Assembly (NCBI RefSeq): GCF_037327425.1
Contig: NZ_CP147846.1
Span: 3,410,001-3,474,000, forward strand
Direction: 5' to 3'
From: Rhodococcus sovatensis
GTDB taxonomy: Bacteria; Actinomycetota; Actinomycetes; Mycobacteriales; Mycobacteriaceae
Length of the DNA stretch: 64,000 bases
Shown here: in pieces, positions 26,279 through 34,963 of the stretch
How the letters are laid out: each line of letters opens with the position of its first letter
Position numbering within the stretch: the first letter of the stretch is position 1
Translations under genes and position numbers: made by a program
The notes under the pieces: generated by a model
What the model saw: only the letters and a program-made list of their open reading frames with translations
Told to the model about the DNA's origin: nothing
The model's database searches: none

Positions 26279-27412
26279 ATGGCTGTACTGACGGAATCCG
26301 ACGTTCGAAGCGCGCTCTCGAAGGTCATCGATCCGGAAATTCGTAAACCGATCACCGACCTGGGAATGGTCAAGAGCATCGGGATCGGGGACGACGGGTC
26401 CGTCGATGTCGGCATCTACCTCACCACGGCTGGATGCCCGATGAAGACCGAGATCAGCGACCGCGTCACCAAAGCCGTCGCCGACGTCGCGGGCGTGGGC
26501 GCGATCAGTGTCGAACTCGACGTCATGAACGACGAGCAGCGCACCGAACTCCGCAAGTCCCTGCGCGGCGACTCCAGTGAGCCGATCATTCCGTTCGCCC
26601 AACCAGGTTCGCTGACGCGTGTGTACGCGGTCGCCTCGGGCAAGGGCGGTGTCGGCAAGTCGTCCGTCACGGTGAACCTCGCTGCCTCGTTGGCCAAGCG
26701 CGGCCTGACCGTGGGTGTGCTCGACGCGGACATCTACGGTCACTCCGTTCCTCGCATGCTCGGCAACGATGCGAAGCCGACGCAGGTCGAGAAAATGATC
26801 ATGCCGCCGCAAGCGCACGGAGTTAAGTTCATCTCGATCGCACAGTTCACGTCCGGCAACACCCCGGTCGTGTGGCGCGGACCGATGCTGCACCGCGCGC
26901 TCCAACAGTTCCTCGCCGATGTGTTCTGGGGCGACCTCGACGTCCTGCTCCTGGATCTGCCGCCGGGCACCGGTGACATCGCGATCTCCGTCGCGCAGTT
27001 GATACCCGGCGCCGAAATCCTCGTCGTCACAACGCCGCAGCAGGCCGCAGCGGAGGTTGCCGAGCGTGCAGGAGCGATCGCACTTCAGACACGGCAGCGC
27101 ATCGCGGGCGTCGTGGAGAACATGTCCTGGCTCGAACTCCCCGACGGCACGCGCATGGACATCTTCGGATCCGGTGGCGGCCAAGATGTCTCGGATCGTC
27201 TGACCAAAGCCGTCGGCGCGAGTGTTCCTCTGCTCGGCCAGATTCCACTGGATACCGCTGTTCGTGTGGGCGGTGATGCCGGCACACCGATCGTCCTCAG
27301 CCACCCGGAAACCCCCGCGGCACAAGCTCTCGAGTCCGTCGCACAGAAATTGGCGGTTCGCGAACGCGGGCTGGTCGGGATGTCGCTCAGCATCGATACC
27401 ACCCGGAAGTAA
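26279..27412 (+). CDS. mrp: Mrp/NBP35-family Fe-S carrier ATPase
   Basis: A 377-residue P-loop protein. An N-terminal DUF59/MIP18-like domain (about 5-85) precedes the ATPase with Walker A GKGGVGKSS (121-129). It corresponds to Rv1229c in the syntenic order. The E. coli Mrp CxxC cluster motif after VxENMS is missing; here the segment reads MSWLELPDGTRMDIFG, as in mycobacterial Mrp. The only Cys near the DUF59 active position is in AGCPMKTE. It probably carries or scaffolds Fe-S clusters, perhaps through that N-terminal Cys. Confidence 0.87.
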   Translation: MAVLTESDVRSALSKVIDPEIRKPITDLGMVKSIGIGDDGSVDVGIYLTTAGCPMKTEISDRVTKAVADVAGVGAISVELDVMNDEQRTELRKSLRGDSSEPIIPFAQPGSLTRVYAVASGKGGVGKSSVTVNLAASLAKRGLTVGVLDADIYGHSVPRMLGNDAKPTQVEKMIMPPQAHGVKFISIAQFTSGNTPVVWRGPMLHRALQQFLADVFWGDLDVLLLDLPPGTGDIAISVAQLIPGAEILVVTTPQQAAAEVAERAGAIALQTRQRIAGVVENMSWLELPDGTRMDIFGSGGGQDVSDRLTKAVGASVPLLGQIPLDTAVRVGGDAGTPIVLSHPETPAAQALESVAQKLAVRERGLVGMSLSIDTTRK

Positions 27413-27436
27413 GTGTGTCGAGGGTCGGAGTCTTAT

Positions 27437-27451
27437 GATTCGTTAAGAATC
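27437..27451. promoter_or_regulatory. Short inverted repeat at the amino-acid importer promoter
   Basis: GATTC (27437-27441) and GAATC (27447-27451) flank GTTAA. A TATGAT-like -10 box overlaps the left arm at 27434-27439. The site is 26 bp upstream of the importer start, so it could be an operator on the core promoter. The evidence is positional only. Confidence 0.3.
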
Positions 27452-27477
27452 CTTCCCGTCGATAGAGAGTGGCCTGC

Positions 27478-28935
27478 ATGACGAAGCCGCATCGGAGCAG
27501 GCCGGTACTCGTACCGATCCTGCTCGCACTGTTCGTAACCCTGCTGGGATCGATGCTGGGCCCAGCACTGGCGTCCGCTCAACCCCCGCCGCCTGCCCAG
27601 AACTACTCCATCGCAACGGACACCACGTTCGCGCCGTTCGAATTTCAGGACGAAAGCGGCAATCTGGTCGGCATCGACATGGATTTGCTCGCTGCGATCG
27701 CGGTCGATCAGAACTTCGAGTACACCGTCGAACAGGTCGGATTCGACACCGCTCTGCAAGGCGTCACCAGTGGACAGTTCAACGGCATGATCGCCGGAAT
27801 GTCCATCACGGATGCGCGCAAGGCGACGTTCGACTTCTCGGATCCCTATTTCGATTCCGGCGTTCAGATGGCAATCCTGGACAGCAACAACGACATCGAA
27901 GGCTACGAGGACCTGCGCGGCAAATCAGTTGCCGTCAAGAACGGCACCGAGGGCGCAACGTTCGCAGCGTCCATAGCCGACCAGTACGGCTTCACGATCC
28001 GCAGTTTCGACGACTCGGCGACGATGTTCGAGGAGGTCAAGACCGGCAACTCGGCAGCCGCTTTCGAGGACTATCCAGTGCTGGCCTACGGCATCAAGCA
28101 GGGCAACGGATTCAAGACCGTCACCGACAAGGAGTCCGGCGCCAGTTACGGTTTCGCCGTCGCAAAGGGCACCAACGCCCAGCTGCTGGATCAGTTCAAC
28201 ACCGGATTGGCAAACCTGCGCGCCAGCGGGCAGTACGACGAGATCCTCGATACGTACCTCAGCGCCGATGCGTCGACGTCGGACACCTCTATCCCCGGCC
28301 TCATCGCCAGTAGCTGGCAGCTACTGCTCAAAGGCCTCTGGCTGACGATAGTGCTGACTGTCATCTCCATCGCGATCGCCCTCGTGCTCGGTGCCATCTT
28401 CGGTCTTTTCCGGGTGTCGACCAACATCGTGCTCCGCGGCATCGGTACCACCTATGTCGACATCTTCCGCGGCACACCGCTTCTGGTGCAGGCATTCTTC
28501 ATCTACTTCGGTGTTCCGGCGGCCCTCGGCTTCCAGATGTCCGCCTTCACCGCCGGCATCATCACGCTCTCGCTCAACGCAGGTGCGTACATGGCCGAGA
28601 TCGTGCGAGGCGGCATCCTCGCCGTCGACAAGGGCCAGATGGAGGCGTCGCGAAGCCTCGGTATCAGCTACCTCAAGTCGATGCGACGCGTCGTCATGCC
28701 ACAGGCCATCCGCACGATGATTCCGTCGTACATCAATCAGTTCGTCATCACGTTGAAGGACACGTCACTGCTGTCGGTCATCGGTCTCGCCGAACTGACC
28801 CAGACGGGCCGGTTGATCATCGCTCGCAACTTCGAATCGTTCAACATGTGGCTGATCATCGGTGTCATGTACTTCATCATCATCATGGCTCTCACCAAAC
28901 TGTCGAACCGGCTCGAGAAGAGGATCAACAAGTGA
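27478..28935 (+). CDS. Polar amino-acid ABC importer, fused binding protein and permease
   Basis: A 485-residue fusion. A signal peptide (cleavage near ALASAQ) is followed by a type-3 solute-binding domain (about 40-265, starting YSIATDTTFAPFEFQDESG) and a HisM/GlnP-type permease domain (about 285-480) with the EAA loop EASRSLGISYLKSMRRVVMP. The substrate is probably a polar amino acid such as glutamine or glutamate. I chose the ATG at 27478; a GTG three codons earlier is also open. The ATPase gene overlaps its stop (GTGA). Confidence 0.85.
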   Translation: MTKPHRSRPVLVPILLALFVTLLGSMLGPALASAQPPPPAQNYSIATDTTFAPFEFQDESGNLVGIDMDLLAAIAVDQNFEYTVEQVGFDTALQGVTSGQFNGMIAGMSITDARKATFDFSDPYFDSGVQMAILDSNNDIEGYEDLRGKSVAVKNGTEGATFAASIADQYGFTIRSFDDSATMFEEVKTGNSAAAFEDYPVLAYGIKQGNGFKTVTDKESGASYGFAVAKGTNAQLLDQFNTGLANLRASGQYDEILDTYLSADASTSDTSIPGLIASSWQLLLKGLWLTIVLTVISIAIALVLGAIFGLFRVSTNIVLRGIGTTYVDIFRGTPLLVQAFFIYFGVPAALGFQMSAFTAGIITLSLNAGAYMAEIVRGGILAVDKGQMEASRSLGISYLKSMRRVVMPQAIRTMIPSYINQFVITLKDTSLLSVIGLAELTQTGRLIIARNFESFNMWLIIGVMYFIIIMALTKLSNRLEKRINK

Positions 28936-29684
28936 GCAGTCAACACGTAAGCACCGACACCAAGATCTCGATCAAGGGACTCCAGAAGGCATTCGGCGAC
29001 AACACAGTCCTCAAGGGCATCGACGCCGAGATCGCCAACGGTGAGGTCGTGTGCGTCATCGGCCCATCGGGATCGGGCAAGAGCACGTTCCTTCGCTGCC
29101 TCAACAAGCTCGAGGACATCACGGCAGGACACGTCGTCGTCGACGGTATCGACCTGACCGGCAAGAGCGTCGACTTGGACAAGGTTCGCCAGAACATCGG
29201 TATGGTGTTCCAGCACTTCAACCTGTTCCCGCACATGACGGCGCTGGAGAACGTCATGCTCGCCCCCGTCGAGACGAAGAAGATGTCTAAGGCTCAGGCG
29301 AAGGAGGTGGCGCTGAAGCTGCTCGAGCAGGTCGGCCTGTCCGACCGCGCGAACTACAAGCCCGCCAGCCTGTCCGGTGGACAGAAGCAGCGTGTCGCCA
29401 TCGCCCGGGCGCTCGCCATGAGCCCGTCGATCATGCTGTTCGACGAGGCAACGTCCGCTCTCGACCCCGAGATGGTCGGCGAGGTACTTCAGGTGTTGCG
29501 CGATCTCGCGAAGGGCGGCATGACGATGGTCGTCGTGACGCATGAGATGGGCTTCGCTCGCGAGGTGTCGGATCGCGTCATCTTCATGGCCGAGGGTGTC
29601 ATCGTCGAGGAAGGAACTCCGGACCAGCTGTTCGGCAATCCGCAGAACCCTCGGACTCAGGATTTCCTGAACAAGGTGCTGTAG
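28932..29684 (+). CDS. Polar amino-acid ABC importer, ATP-binding subunit (GlnQ-like)
   Basis: A 250-residue ATPase of the GlnQ/HisP type. Walker A is GPSGSGKST (44-52), the signature LSGGQ (147-151) and Walker B IMLFDE (167-172). The GTG at 28932 overlaps the previous stop; the frame upstream lies inside the permease. With the fused receptor/permease it makes a complete importer from two genes. A long hairpin follows the stop. Confidence 0.88.
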   Translation: MSSQHVSTDTKISIKGLQKAFGDNTVLKGIDAEIANGEVVCVIGPSGSGKSTFLRCLNKLEDITAGHVVVDGIDLTGKSVDLDKVRQNIGMVFQHFNLFPHMTALENVMLAPVETKKMSKAQAKEVALKLLEQVGLSDRANYKPASLSGGQKQRVAIARALAMSPSIMLFDEATSALDPEMVGEVLQVLRDLAKGGMTMVVVTHEMGFAREVSDRVIFMAEGVIVEEGTPDQLFGNPQNPRTQDFLNKVL

Positions 29685-29691
29685 GTCCCAC

Positions 29692-29746
29692 CCGCTTGGA
29701 TGGTCCGTTCATGCTGCCAGATCGTATGAATGGACCATTCAAGCGG
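29692..29746. terminator. Long hairpin between convergent glnQ-like and tatB genes
   Basis: A 21-bp stem (29692-29712 with 29726-29746) has two wobble-type positions and a 13-nt loop. It starts 8 bp after the ATPase stop and ends 13 bp before the tatB stop. The arms are CCGCTTGG...TTCAT and ATGAATGG...AAGCGG. There is no T run, but the length suggests a bidirectional terminator. Confidence 0.7.
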
Positions 29747-29758
29747 TCCGAAGAGCGG

Positions 29759-30181
29759 CTACGTCGCGTCGGAATCGATCGGCGGCGTCGCGCCTGCGGG
29801 TAGCTTCTTGTCGAGCGACGGCTTCTGGACCGACAGGTTGTTCGATACCGGCTTGTTCGATACCGGCTTGTTGTCGAACGGCTTGCCGTCGAACGTGCCC
29901 TTGAACAACGAGTCGTCGCCGTCGAGGAGGTGCTTGGTGATCACCGCGCGGGGAGTCATTCCGCGCAGCTGATTGAGATCGGCGAGCGGCTTGCGCAAGT
30001 CCTCGAAGTCGGTGCCGAGCTCGTCCTTGAGTTGTTGACTCGCGCCGTTGGCGTAGTCCTTGACCTGTCGGATCGACTTGGTGACCCAGGTTATGGCACC
30101 CGGAAGCCGGTCAGGTCCGAGGATGACGAGTGCTGCTACCAGGAGAATGACGAGCTCTCCCCAGCCGATGTTGCCGAACAC
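29759..30181 (-). CDS. tatB: Twin-arginine translocase subunit TatB
   Basis: A 140-residue TatB. It has an N-terminal membrane helix with the family pattern GWGELVILLVAALVILGPDR, then an amphipathic helix and a charged tail containing the short repeat FDNKPVSNKPVSNN. It starts at a GTG. TatB receives folded twin-arginine precursors for the TatABC channel. Its place after htrA, rseA and sigE matches mycobacteria (Rv1224). Confidence 0.92.
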   Translation of the reverse strand: MFGNIGWGELVILLVAALVILGPDRLPGAITWVTKSIRQVKDYANGASQQLKDELGTDFEDLRKPLADLNQLRGMTPRAVITKHLLDGDDSLFKGTFDGKPFDNKPVSNKPVSNNLSVQKPSLDKKLPAGATPPIDSDAT

Positions 30182-30190
30182 GTGACCAGC

Positions 30191-31648
30191 CTAGTCCGAA
30201 ACCGGCGTGACGGAGACATCGACGAGTCGGCCCGATCGCACGAGCTGCACGGGCGTCGACTGTCCGATTTCACTGGACTGCACTGCGACGACGAGTTCGT
30301 CGGCGCTCGTCACCGTCCGGTCGCCGACCTTCGTGATCACGTCCCCCTCGACGATGCCCGCGGCCTGCGCCGGGCCGCCGGACCGCACATTGGCCACCTC
30401 GGCACCGGAGGTGGCATCGTTCATCACCGATCGCGCATTGATACCGATGTCCGGATGCTTCATTTCGCCGGTGTTGATGAGGGACTGCGCGACCTCGGTG
30501 ACGTCGTCGATCGGAATGGCGAATCCGAGCCCGACGGATCCACCGCTTTCGCTGCGTATCGCAGAGTTGATGCCGATGACACGGCCTTCGGCGTCGATGA
30601 GCGGCCCGCCCGAGTTCCCAGGGTTGATGGCCGCGTCTGTCTGCACCGCGTCGATGACGGCATCGGTGTCAGTGCCCTCGCCGGACAGACGAACGGGACG
30701 ATCGAGTGCGCTGACGATCCCCCGCGTGACGGTCTTGCTCAGGCCGAGCGGTGAACCTACAGCGACGACATCCTCGCCTACCTGTACATCCGCCGAATTC
30801 CCGAGTTGGGCTTCGGTGAGGTTGCCGACATCTGTCTTCAACACCGCGAGGTCGGTCTTGGTGTCGCGGCCGACGATGTCCGCGGGAACCTTGGTTCCGT
30901 CGGAGAACGTCACCTGGAGAGTCGCGGTGTCCGGGTTGGTCGCAGCCATCGAAATGACGTGGTTGTTGGTGACGATGTATCCGTCCCCATCGAAGACGAC
31001 TCCCGATCCGGTGCCCGCGTTGTCGCCGAGCGTGACCTGAATCGACACCACCGACGGCAGTACCGCGTCGGCGACGCGCGCCACCTGCCCTTGGGGCAGA
31101 TCCTCGCCCGTCGACTGCGTCAGTTTGACCTTCTGACTGGTCAATGCGCCCGATACCTCGGCCGTCTCCCGGCCGATCAGTCCACCGACGAGTCCGATCG
31201 CCAACGCCAACGCACCGAGGACCACGAGAGTCTTGGGGGCGACACGCTCACCGAGCAGAACTTCCCGAACACCGAGCTTCGGGCCGACAGGAGGCGTCGC
31301 GGGCGCAGGTGTCTCGGCCGCTGCCGCACCGAGTCGTACGGTCGACGTCGGATCACGCCACGGATCCTCTGGTTCGGGTTCCGGCTCCGGTGGACCGGTC
31401 GGGGCGTCGGGATCACGCTGCAGCGACTCGACAGCGTCGGAGGGCCTGCCGAAGGCCTCTGCGAGGACTGGATCCGGAACACGTGCGGAGATGCCGGGCG
31501 ATGGTTCGGCACGTTTCGCCGCAGGCGAGAAAGAACCGTCCACGTCACTCGGCCGACCGAATGCCGCAGCGGACGCAGGGTCGACGTTCGGCCGATACAC
31601 GGGCCTCGGGGGCAGCCGCGGTGCCTCAGGATCTGTAGAAGTGCTCAC
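30191..31648 (-). CDS. htrA: Membrane-anchored HtrA-like serine protease with PDZ domain
   Basis: A 485-residue DegP-type protease (Rv1223 type). It has a long Pro-rich cytoplasmic N-terminus with AFGRPSD repeats shared with the M. tuberculosis protein. A single membrane helix follows near 140-157, then a protease domain with His230 (TNNHVIS), Asp266 (KTDLAVLK) and Ser346 (GNSGGPL), and a C-terminal PDZ domain. I prefer the GTG at 31648 to a TTG 14 codons upstream. It degrades misfolded envelope proteins and in mycobacteria works with the SigE/RseA system encoded next to it. Confidence 0.88.
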   Translation of the reverse strand: MSTSTDPEAPRLPPRPVYRPNVDPASAAAFGRPSDVDGSFSPAAKRAEPSPGISARVPDPVLAEAFGRPSDAVESLQRDPDAPTGPPEPEPEPEDPWRDPTSTVRLGAAAAETPAPATPPVGPKLGVREVLLGERVAPKTLVVLGALALAIGLVGGLIGRETAEVSGALTSQKVKLTQSTGEDLPQGQVARVADAVLPSVVSIQVTLGDNAGTGSGVVFDGDGYIVTNNHVISMAATNPDTATLQVTFSDGTKVPADIVGRDTKTDLAVLKTDVGNLTEAQLGNSADVQVGEDVVAVGSPLGLSKTVTRGIVSALDRPVRLSGEGTDTDAVIDAVQTDAAINPGNSGGPLIDAEGRVIGINSAIRSESGGSVGLGFAIPIDDVTEVAQSLINTGEMKHPDIGINARSVMNDATSGAEVANVRSGGPAQAAGIVEGDVITKVGDRTVTSADELVVAVQSSEIGQSTPVQLVRSGRLVDVSVTPVSD

Positions 31649-31707
31649 GCGTTCCCGGTACCCCTCGCTAACGTCGGTCACAGCGGCCAAGGTTACACAG
31701 CGCGAAA

Positions 31708-32058
31708 CTACCGGCGCCGTCTGCGAAGGCTCGCGACCGACGTGACGATGACACGCCGCCTGCGTTCCGCGTCGTTCTTAGCCTCGCCCGGAGCGCACGC
31801 CGGGGGCTCGCACATCGGTATCTGACTGAGTAGACCGAGGAGGGAACCGGGCATCGACATCTCACCGGAATCCTTCAGAGCGGCACGCGCCTGCTGCTGG
31901 GCATCGACTTCGGCAGCACATTCGGGGCATTCGGCGATGTGACGGGCCGCACGCAGATACGCCGCCATCCGCAGTTCTCCGTCGGCGAAAGCTGCCACGG
32001 CCTCGCTGGCCAAGTGCTCGGTAGAGCTGAACCGCCGTGGCTCTTGCGCCTGCGTCAT
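31708..32058 (-). CDS. rseA: Zinc anti-sigma factor RseA (SigE antagonist)
   Basis: A 116-residue protein with the ZAS motif HxxxCxxC at His40, Cys44 and Cys47 (HIAECPEC). The ATG at 32058 follows a GGAGGG ribosome site. It lies directly downstream of sigE and upstream of htrA. By analogy with Rv1222 it holds SigE inactive until oxidation or phosphorylation releases it. The Arg-rich end (RRRRR) is unusual in length. Confidence 0.87.
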   Translation of the reverse strand: MTQAQEPRRFSSTEHLASEAVAAFADGELRMAAYLRAARHIAECPECAAEVDAQQQARAALKDSGEMSMPGSLLGLLSQIPMCEPPACAPGEAKNDAERRRRVIVTSVASLRRRRR

Positions 32059-32074
32059 CCAACCCTCCTGGTAG

Positions 32075-32761
32075 CTACTGAACACGTTCGTGACCCGAGT
32101 CGACCTTCCCGCTAACTCGAAGGTACTCGCGTAGCGCCGCGCGTCCACGATGGATACGGCTACGAACCGTTCCCAACTTCACGCCCAGTGTTGCACCGAT
32201 CTCCTCGTACGACAGTCCTTCGATGTCACACAACACGATGGCCGCGCGAAACTCGGGTGCAAGCGAATCGAGTGCAGACTGAAGATCGGGGTCGAGCCGT
32301 GCGTCGTGATAGATCTGCTCGGGGTTCGGCAGTTCGGAGGGGACACGGTCGTAGTCCTCGGGCAGCGCTTCCATGCGGATGCGGTTGCGACGACGGACCA
32401 TGTCGAGGAAGAGGTTGGTCGTGATGCGGTGAAGCCATCCTTCGAAAGTCCCCGGCTGGTAGTTCGACAGCGATCGGAAGACTCGAATGAAAGTGTCCTG
32501 AGTGAGATCTTCAGCATCCTGAGCATTGCCGGAGAGTCGGTACGCGAGTCGGTACACCCGGTCGCCGTGCTCGCGGACGAGCTCGTCCCAGGACGGCATC
32601 GTGTTCTGTTCGCCGGTAGCGTCGAAGACTGCGGTGCCGCTCAAGTCCTCGGTCGCGGACTCAGGCAGCAGAGCGGTGTCGAGATCTCCGTTGATCTTGT
32701 AGATGGCTGGATCCTCCTGCTCAGGAACACGTGTCGGTGCGGCCCACGCTGCCGTGTTCAA
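32075..32761 (-). CDS. sigE: ECF RNA polymerase sigma factor SigE
   Basis: A 228-residue ECF sigma factor. Region 2 (about 57-125, DAEDLTQDTFIRVFRS) and region 4 (about 165-215, SYEEIGATLGVKLGTVRSRI) are nearly identical to M. tuberculosis SigE, and the stretch GTAVFDATG before region 2 is also shared. The frame opens at a TTG at 32761. A good ECF-type promoter overlaps that codon, so a shorter product from an internal start such as the ATG at 32599 is possible. It directs the envelope and surface stress response. Confidence 0.9.
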   Translation of the reverse strand: MNTAAWAAPTRVPEQEDPAIYKINGDLDTALLPESATEDLSGTAVFDATGEQNTMPSWDELVREHGDRVYRLAYRLSGNAQDAEDLTQDTFIRVFRSLSNYQPGTFEGWLHRITTNLFLDMVRRRNRIRMEALPEDYDRVPSELPNPEQIYHDARLDPDLQSALDSLAPEFRAAIVLCDIEGLSYEEIGATLGVKLGTVRSRIHRGRAALREYLRVSGKVDSGHERVQ

Positions 32762-32785
32762 CCAACGGCACCGACGAGTTGTTCC
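32760..32785 (-). promoter_or_regulatory. SigE/SigH-type promoter overlapping the sigE start codon
   Basis: Reading the minus strand, GGAAC (32785-32781) is followed after 18 nt by GTT (32762-32760), and the TTG start of sigE shares these bases. GGAAC-N18-GTT is the usual stress-ECF promoter layout. A transcript from here would begin inside the annotated gene, implying autoregulation and a downstream translation start, a situation known for sigE in M. tuberculosis. Confidence 0.5.
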
Positions 32786-32939
32786 TCTTCGTGTTGCTTG
32801 TCGATCAAGCGATCCCCTGTAGCCTCTCGTACCCGCGTGTGGCGGACGTGTGAATAAGCTGAGGCGCTGCTGAGAATGTGACGGGCAGCTCGACCGCGTC
32901 GCTCCGCGGGCTTCGCTCGAGCCGCGATAACCTGCACTT

Positions 32940-33572
32940 GTGCCGACAAACGCCGAGAGATCACTGTCGTATGCCGAGGAGTCCGTTCAGGAGGACGAGG
33001 TGTTGGTCTCGGCCCGAGAGCGGGCCGAGGAATTGGGCGCTGCACCCATCCCTCCATCGGTCGGCGCGGTGCTCAGCATCTTCACCCAGATGCTCGGCGC
33101 CAAGACCGTCGTAGAGATCGGCACCGGCGCCGGAATCAGCGGTCTGTGGCTGCTCGACGGGATGCGCGACGACGGCGTCCTCACGACTATCGACACCGAG
33201 CCCGAACACCAGCGCGCAGCCAAGGAAGCGTTCCGCTCCGGTGGTATCGCGCCGTCGCGGACGCGGTTGATCAACGGGTGGGCACTCGACGTCCTACCTC
33301 GTCTCGCAGACGACACCTACGACCTGGTGTTCATCGACGCAAGTCCTGTCGATCAGCTGCACTTCGTCCAAGAGAGCGTCCGATTGCTGCGGCCAGGCGG
33401 CGTATTGGTCCTGCACAACGCGTTACTCGGCGGGCGAGTCCCCGACACCACCCAGCGCGACGCCACCACGGTGGCAGTCCGAGCAGCAGCTCGTGCGATC
33501 GCCGAGGACGAACGACTGACGACGGTTCTGCTCCCGCTGGGCGACGGGCTCATCTGCGCCTCGCGCACCTAG
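32940..33572 (+). CDS. SAM-dependent O-methyltransferase (Rv1220c-like)
   Basis: A 210-residue class I methyltransferase of the catechol-O-methyltransferase-like family. The SAM-binding motif I is VVEIGTGAGISGLWLL near residue 58, and the acidic metal-binding segment is DLVFIDASPV. It starts at a GTG and is divergent from sigE, as Rv1220c is in M. tuberculosis. Substrate unknown. Confidence 0.85.
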   Translation: MPTNAERSLSYAEESVQEDEVLVSARERAEELGAAPIPPSVGAVLSIFTQMLGAKTVVEIGTGAGISGLWLLDGMRDDGVLTTIDTEPEHQRAAKEAFRSGGIAPSRTRLINGWALDVLPRLADDTYDLVFIDASPVDQLHFVQESVRLLRPGGVLVLHNALLGGRVPDTTQRDATTVAVRAAARAIAEDERLTTVLLPLGDGLICASRT

Positions 33573-33587
33573 AGGCGCTCCGCGCCC

Positions 33588-33631
33588 AGTGGCACGGTTG
33601 AGTGCACGGGAATGCACTTAACCGTGCCACT
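33588..33631. repeat. Dispersed 44-bp palindromic repeat, copy 2
   Basis: The reverse complement of copy 1 at 17334-17377, with only two loop bases different. Its left flank (GGCGCTCCGCGC) also resembles that of copy 1 (AGCGCTCCGCGC). It lies 16 bp after the methyltransferase stop and before the convergent glgC stop, again between convergent genes. Confidence 0.75.
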
Positions 33632-33672
33632 AGCGGCGGAGCCGCCAACCCCATTGCTAGCCGGCGGAGCAG

Positions 33673-34887
33673 CTAGATCCACACGCCCTTGCCCACGGAG
33701 ACGACGCCCCCGGCAGAGACGTTGAACCGTTCCTTGTCACGCTCGAGGTCGACCCCGATGATCTCACCAGGACCGACGACGACGTTCTTGTCCAGGATCG
33801 CGCGCCGAACCACTGCGCCCTTTCCGATCTTGACGCCCGGCATCAGCACACTGCCCTCGACGGTCGCCCCGTCGTCGATCATGACGTTCGACGACAACAC
33901 GGAGTTTCGGACGGTTGCCGCCGACAGGATGCAACCTGCGCCGACGACAGATTCTTGTGCGAGTCCCCCTTGAACGAACTTGGCCGGGGGCAGATTCTCA
34001 GCTGCGCCGCGGATGGGCCAACGGCGGTTGTACAGGTTGAAGATCGGGTGCACGGACACCAGATCCATGTGGGCGTCGTAGAACGCATCGATGGTGCCGA
34101 CGTCCCGCCAGTACCCGCGATCGCGTTCGGTCGCGCCGGGAACCACGTTGTCGTTGAAGTCGTACACCGACGCGACTCCGGCCTCGACGAGCGCCGGGAT
34201 GATGTCGCCACCCATGTCGTGATCGGAATCGGAGTTCTCTGCGTCCGCCTTGATCGCGTCGATGAGCACCTTCGTCGTGAAGACGTAGTTACCCATCGAC
34301 GCATAGGTGACGTTGGGGTCGTCCGGAGTGCCGGGCGGTTGCGCCGGCTTCTCGAGGAACTGCGTGATGTTGCCGTTCTCGTCACTGTCGATGCACCCGA
34401 ACGCGAAAGCCTCGCTCCGCGGAACTCGGATACCGGCGACCGTGACCCCTGCACCGGAATCGATGTGCTGCTGCACCATTTGTTCCGGATCCATGCGGTA
34501 CACGTGGTCGGCGCCGAACACCACGATGTACTCGGGGTCTTCGTCGTAGACGAGATTGAGCGATTGGAAGATGGCGTCGGCGCTGCCGGTGTACCAGCGC
34601 GGACCTAGTCGCTGCTGTGCCGGCACCGGAGTGATGTACTCCCCCGCGAACCCGGACAGGCGCCAAGTCTGCGAGATGTGTCGGTCGAGTGAGTGCGACT
34701 TGTACTGAGTCAACACGCAGAGCCGGAGGTAACCGGCGTTGACGAGGTTGCTCAGAACGAAGTCGATCAGTCGATATGCGCCGCCGAATGGGACGGCAGG
34801 CTTAGCTCGATCCGCGGTCATCGGGTAAAGCCGCTTACCCTCACCGCCGGCAAGCACGATCCCTAGTACGTGCGGTTGTGTCCTCAC
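33673..34887 (-). CDS. glgC: Glucose-1-phosphate adenylyltransferase
   Basis: A 404-residue nucleotidyltransferase with the N-terminal GIVLAGGEGKRLYPMT signature, the allosteric/substrate segment AKPAVPFGG and a C-terminal left-handed beta-helix. It makes ADP-glucose from ATP and glucose-1-phosphate. It starts at a GTG and is divergent from glgM with 76 bp between starts, as in mycobacteria, where ADP-glucose feeds maltose-1-phosphate and glycogen synthesis. Confidence 0.92.
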   Translation of the reverse strand: MRTQPHVLGIVLAGGEGKRLYPMTADRAKPAVPFGGAYRLIDFVLSNLVNAGYLRLCVLTQYKSHSLDRHISQTWRLSGFAGEYITPVPAQQRLGPRWYTGSADAIFQSLNLVYDEDPEYIVVFGADHVYRMDPEQMVQQHIDSGAGVTVAGIRVPRSEAFAFGCIDSDENGNITQFLEKPAQPPGTPDDPNVTYASMGNYVFTTKVLIDAIKADAENSDSDHDMGGDIIPALVEAGVASVYDFNDNVVPGATERDRGYWRDVGTIDAFYDAHMDLVSVHPIFNLYNRRWPIRGAAENLPPAKFVQGGLAQESVVGAGCILSAATVRNSVLSSNVMIDDGATVEGSVLMPGVKIGKGAVVRRAILDKNVVVGPGEIIGVDLERDKERFNVSAGGVVSVGKGVWI

Positions 34888-34963
34888 GCTACCAACCTAT
34901 CCGTAGCGGATGAACCTTGCTAGCAGTACACGCGTTTCGCCCGATGAATGTAAGTTGACAGGT

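Noticed and set aside
30806..31825. 339-codon plus-strand frame opposite htrA
   Set aside because: The HtrA frame has an intact catalytic triad and PDZ domain; the opposite frame is Arg-rich with no motif.
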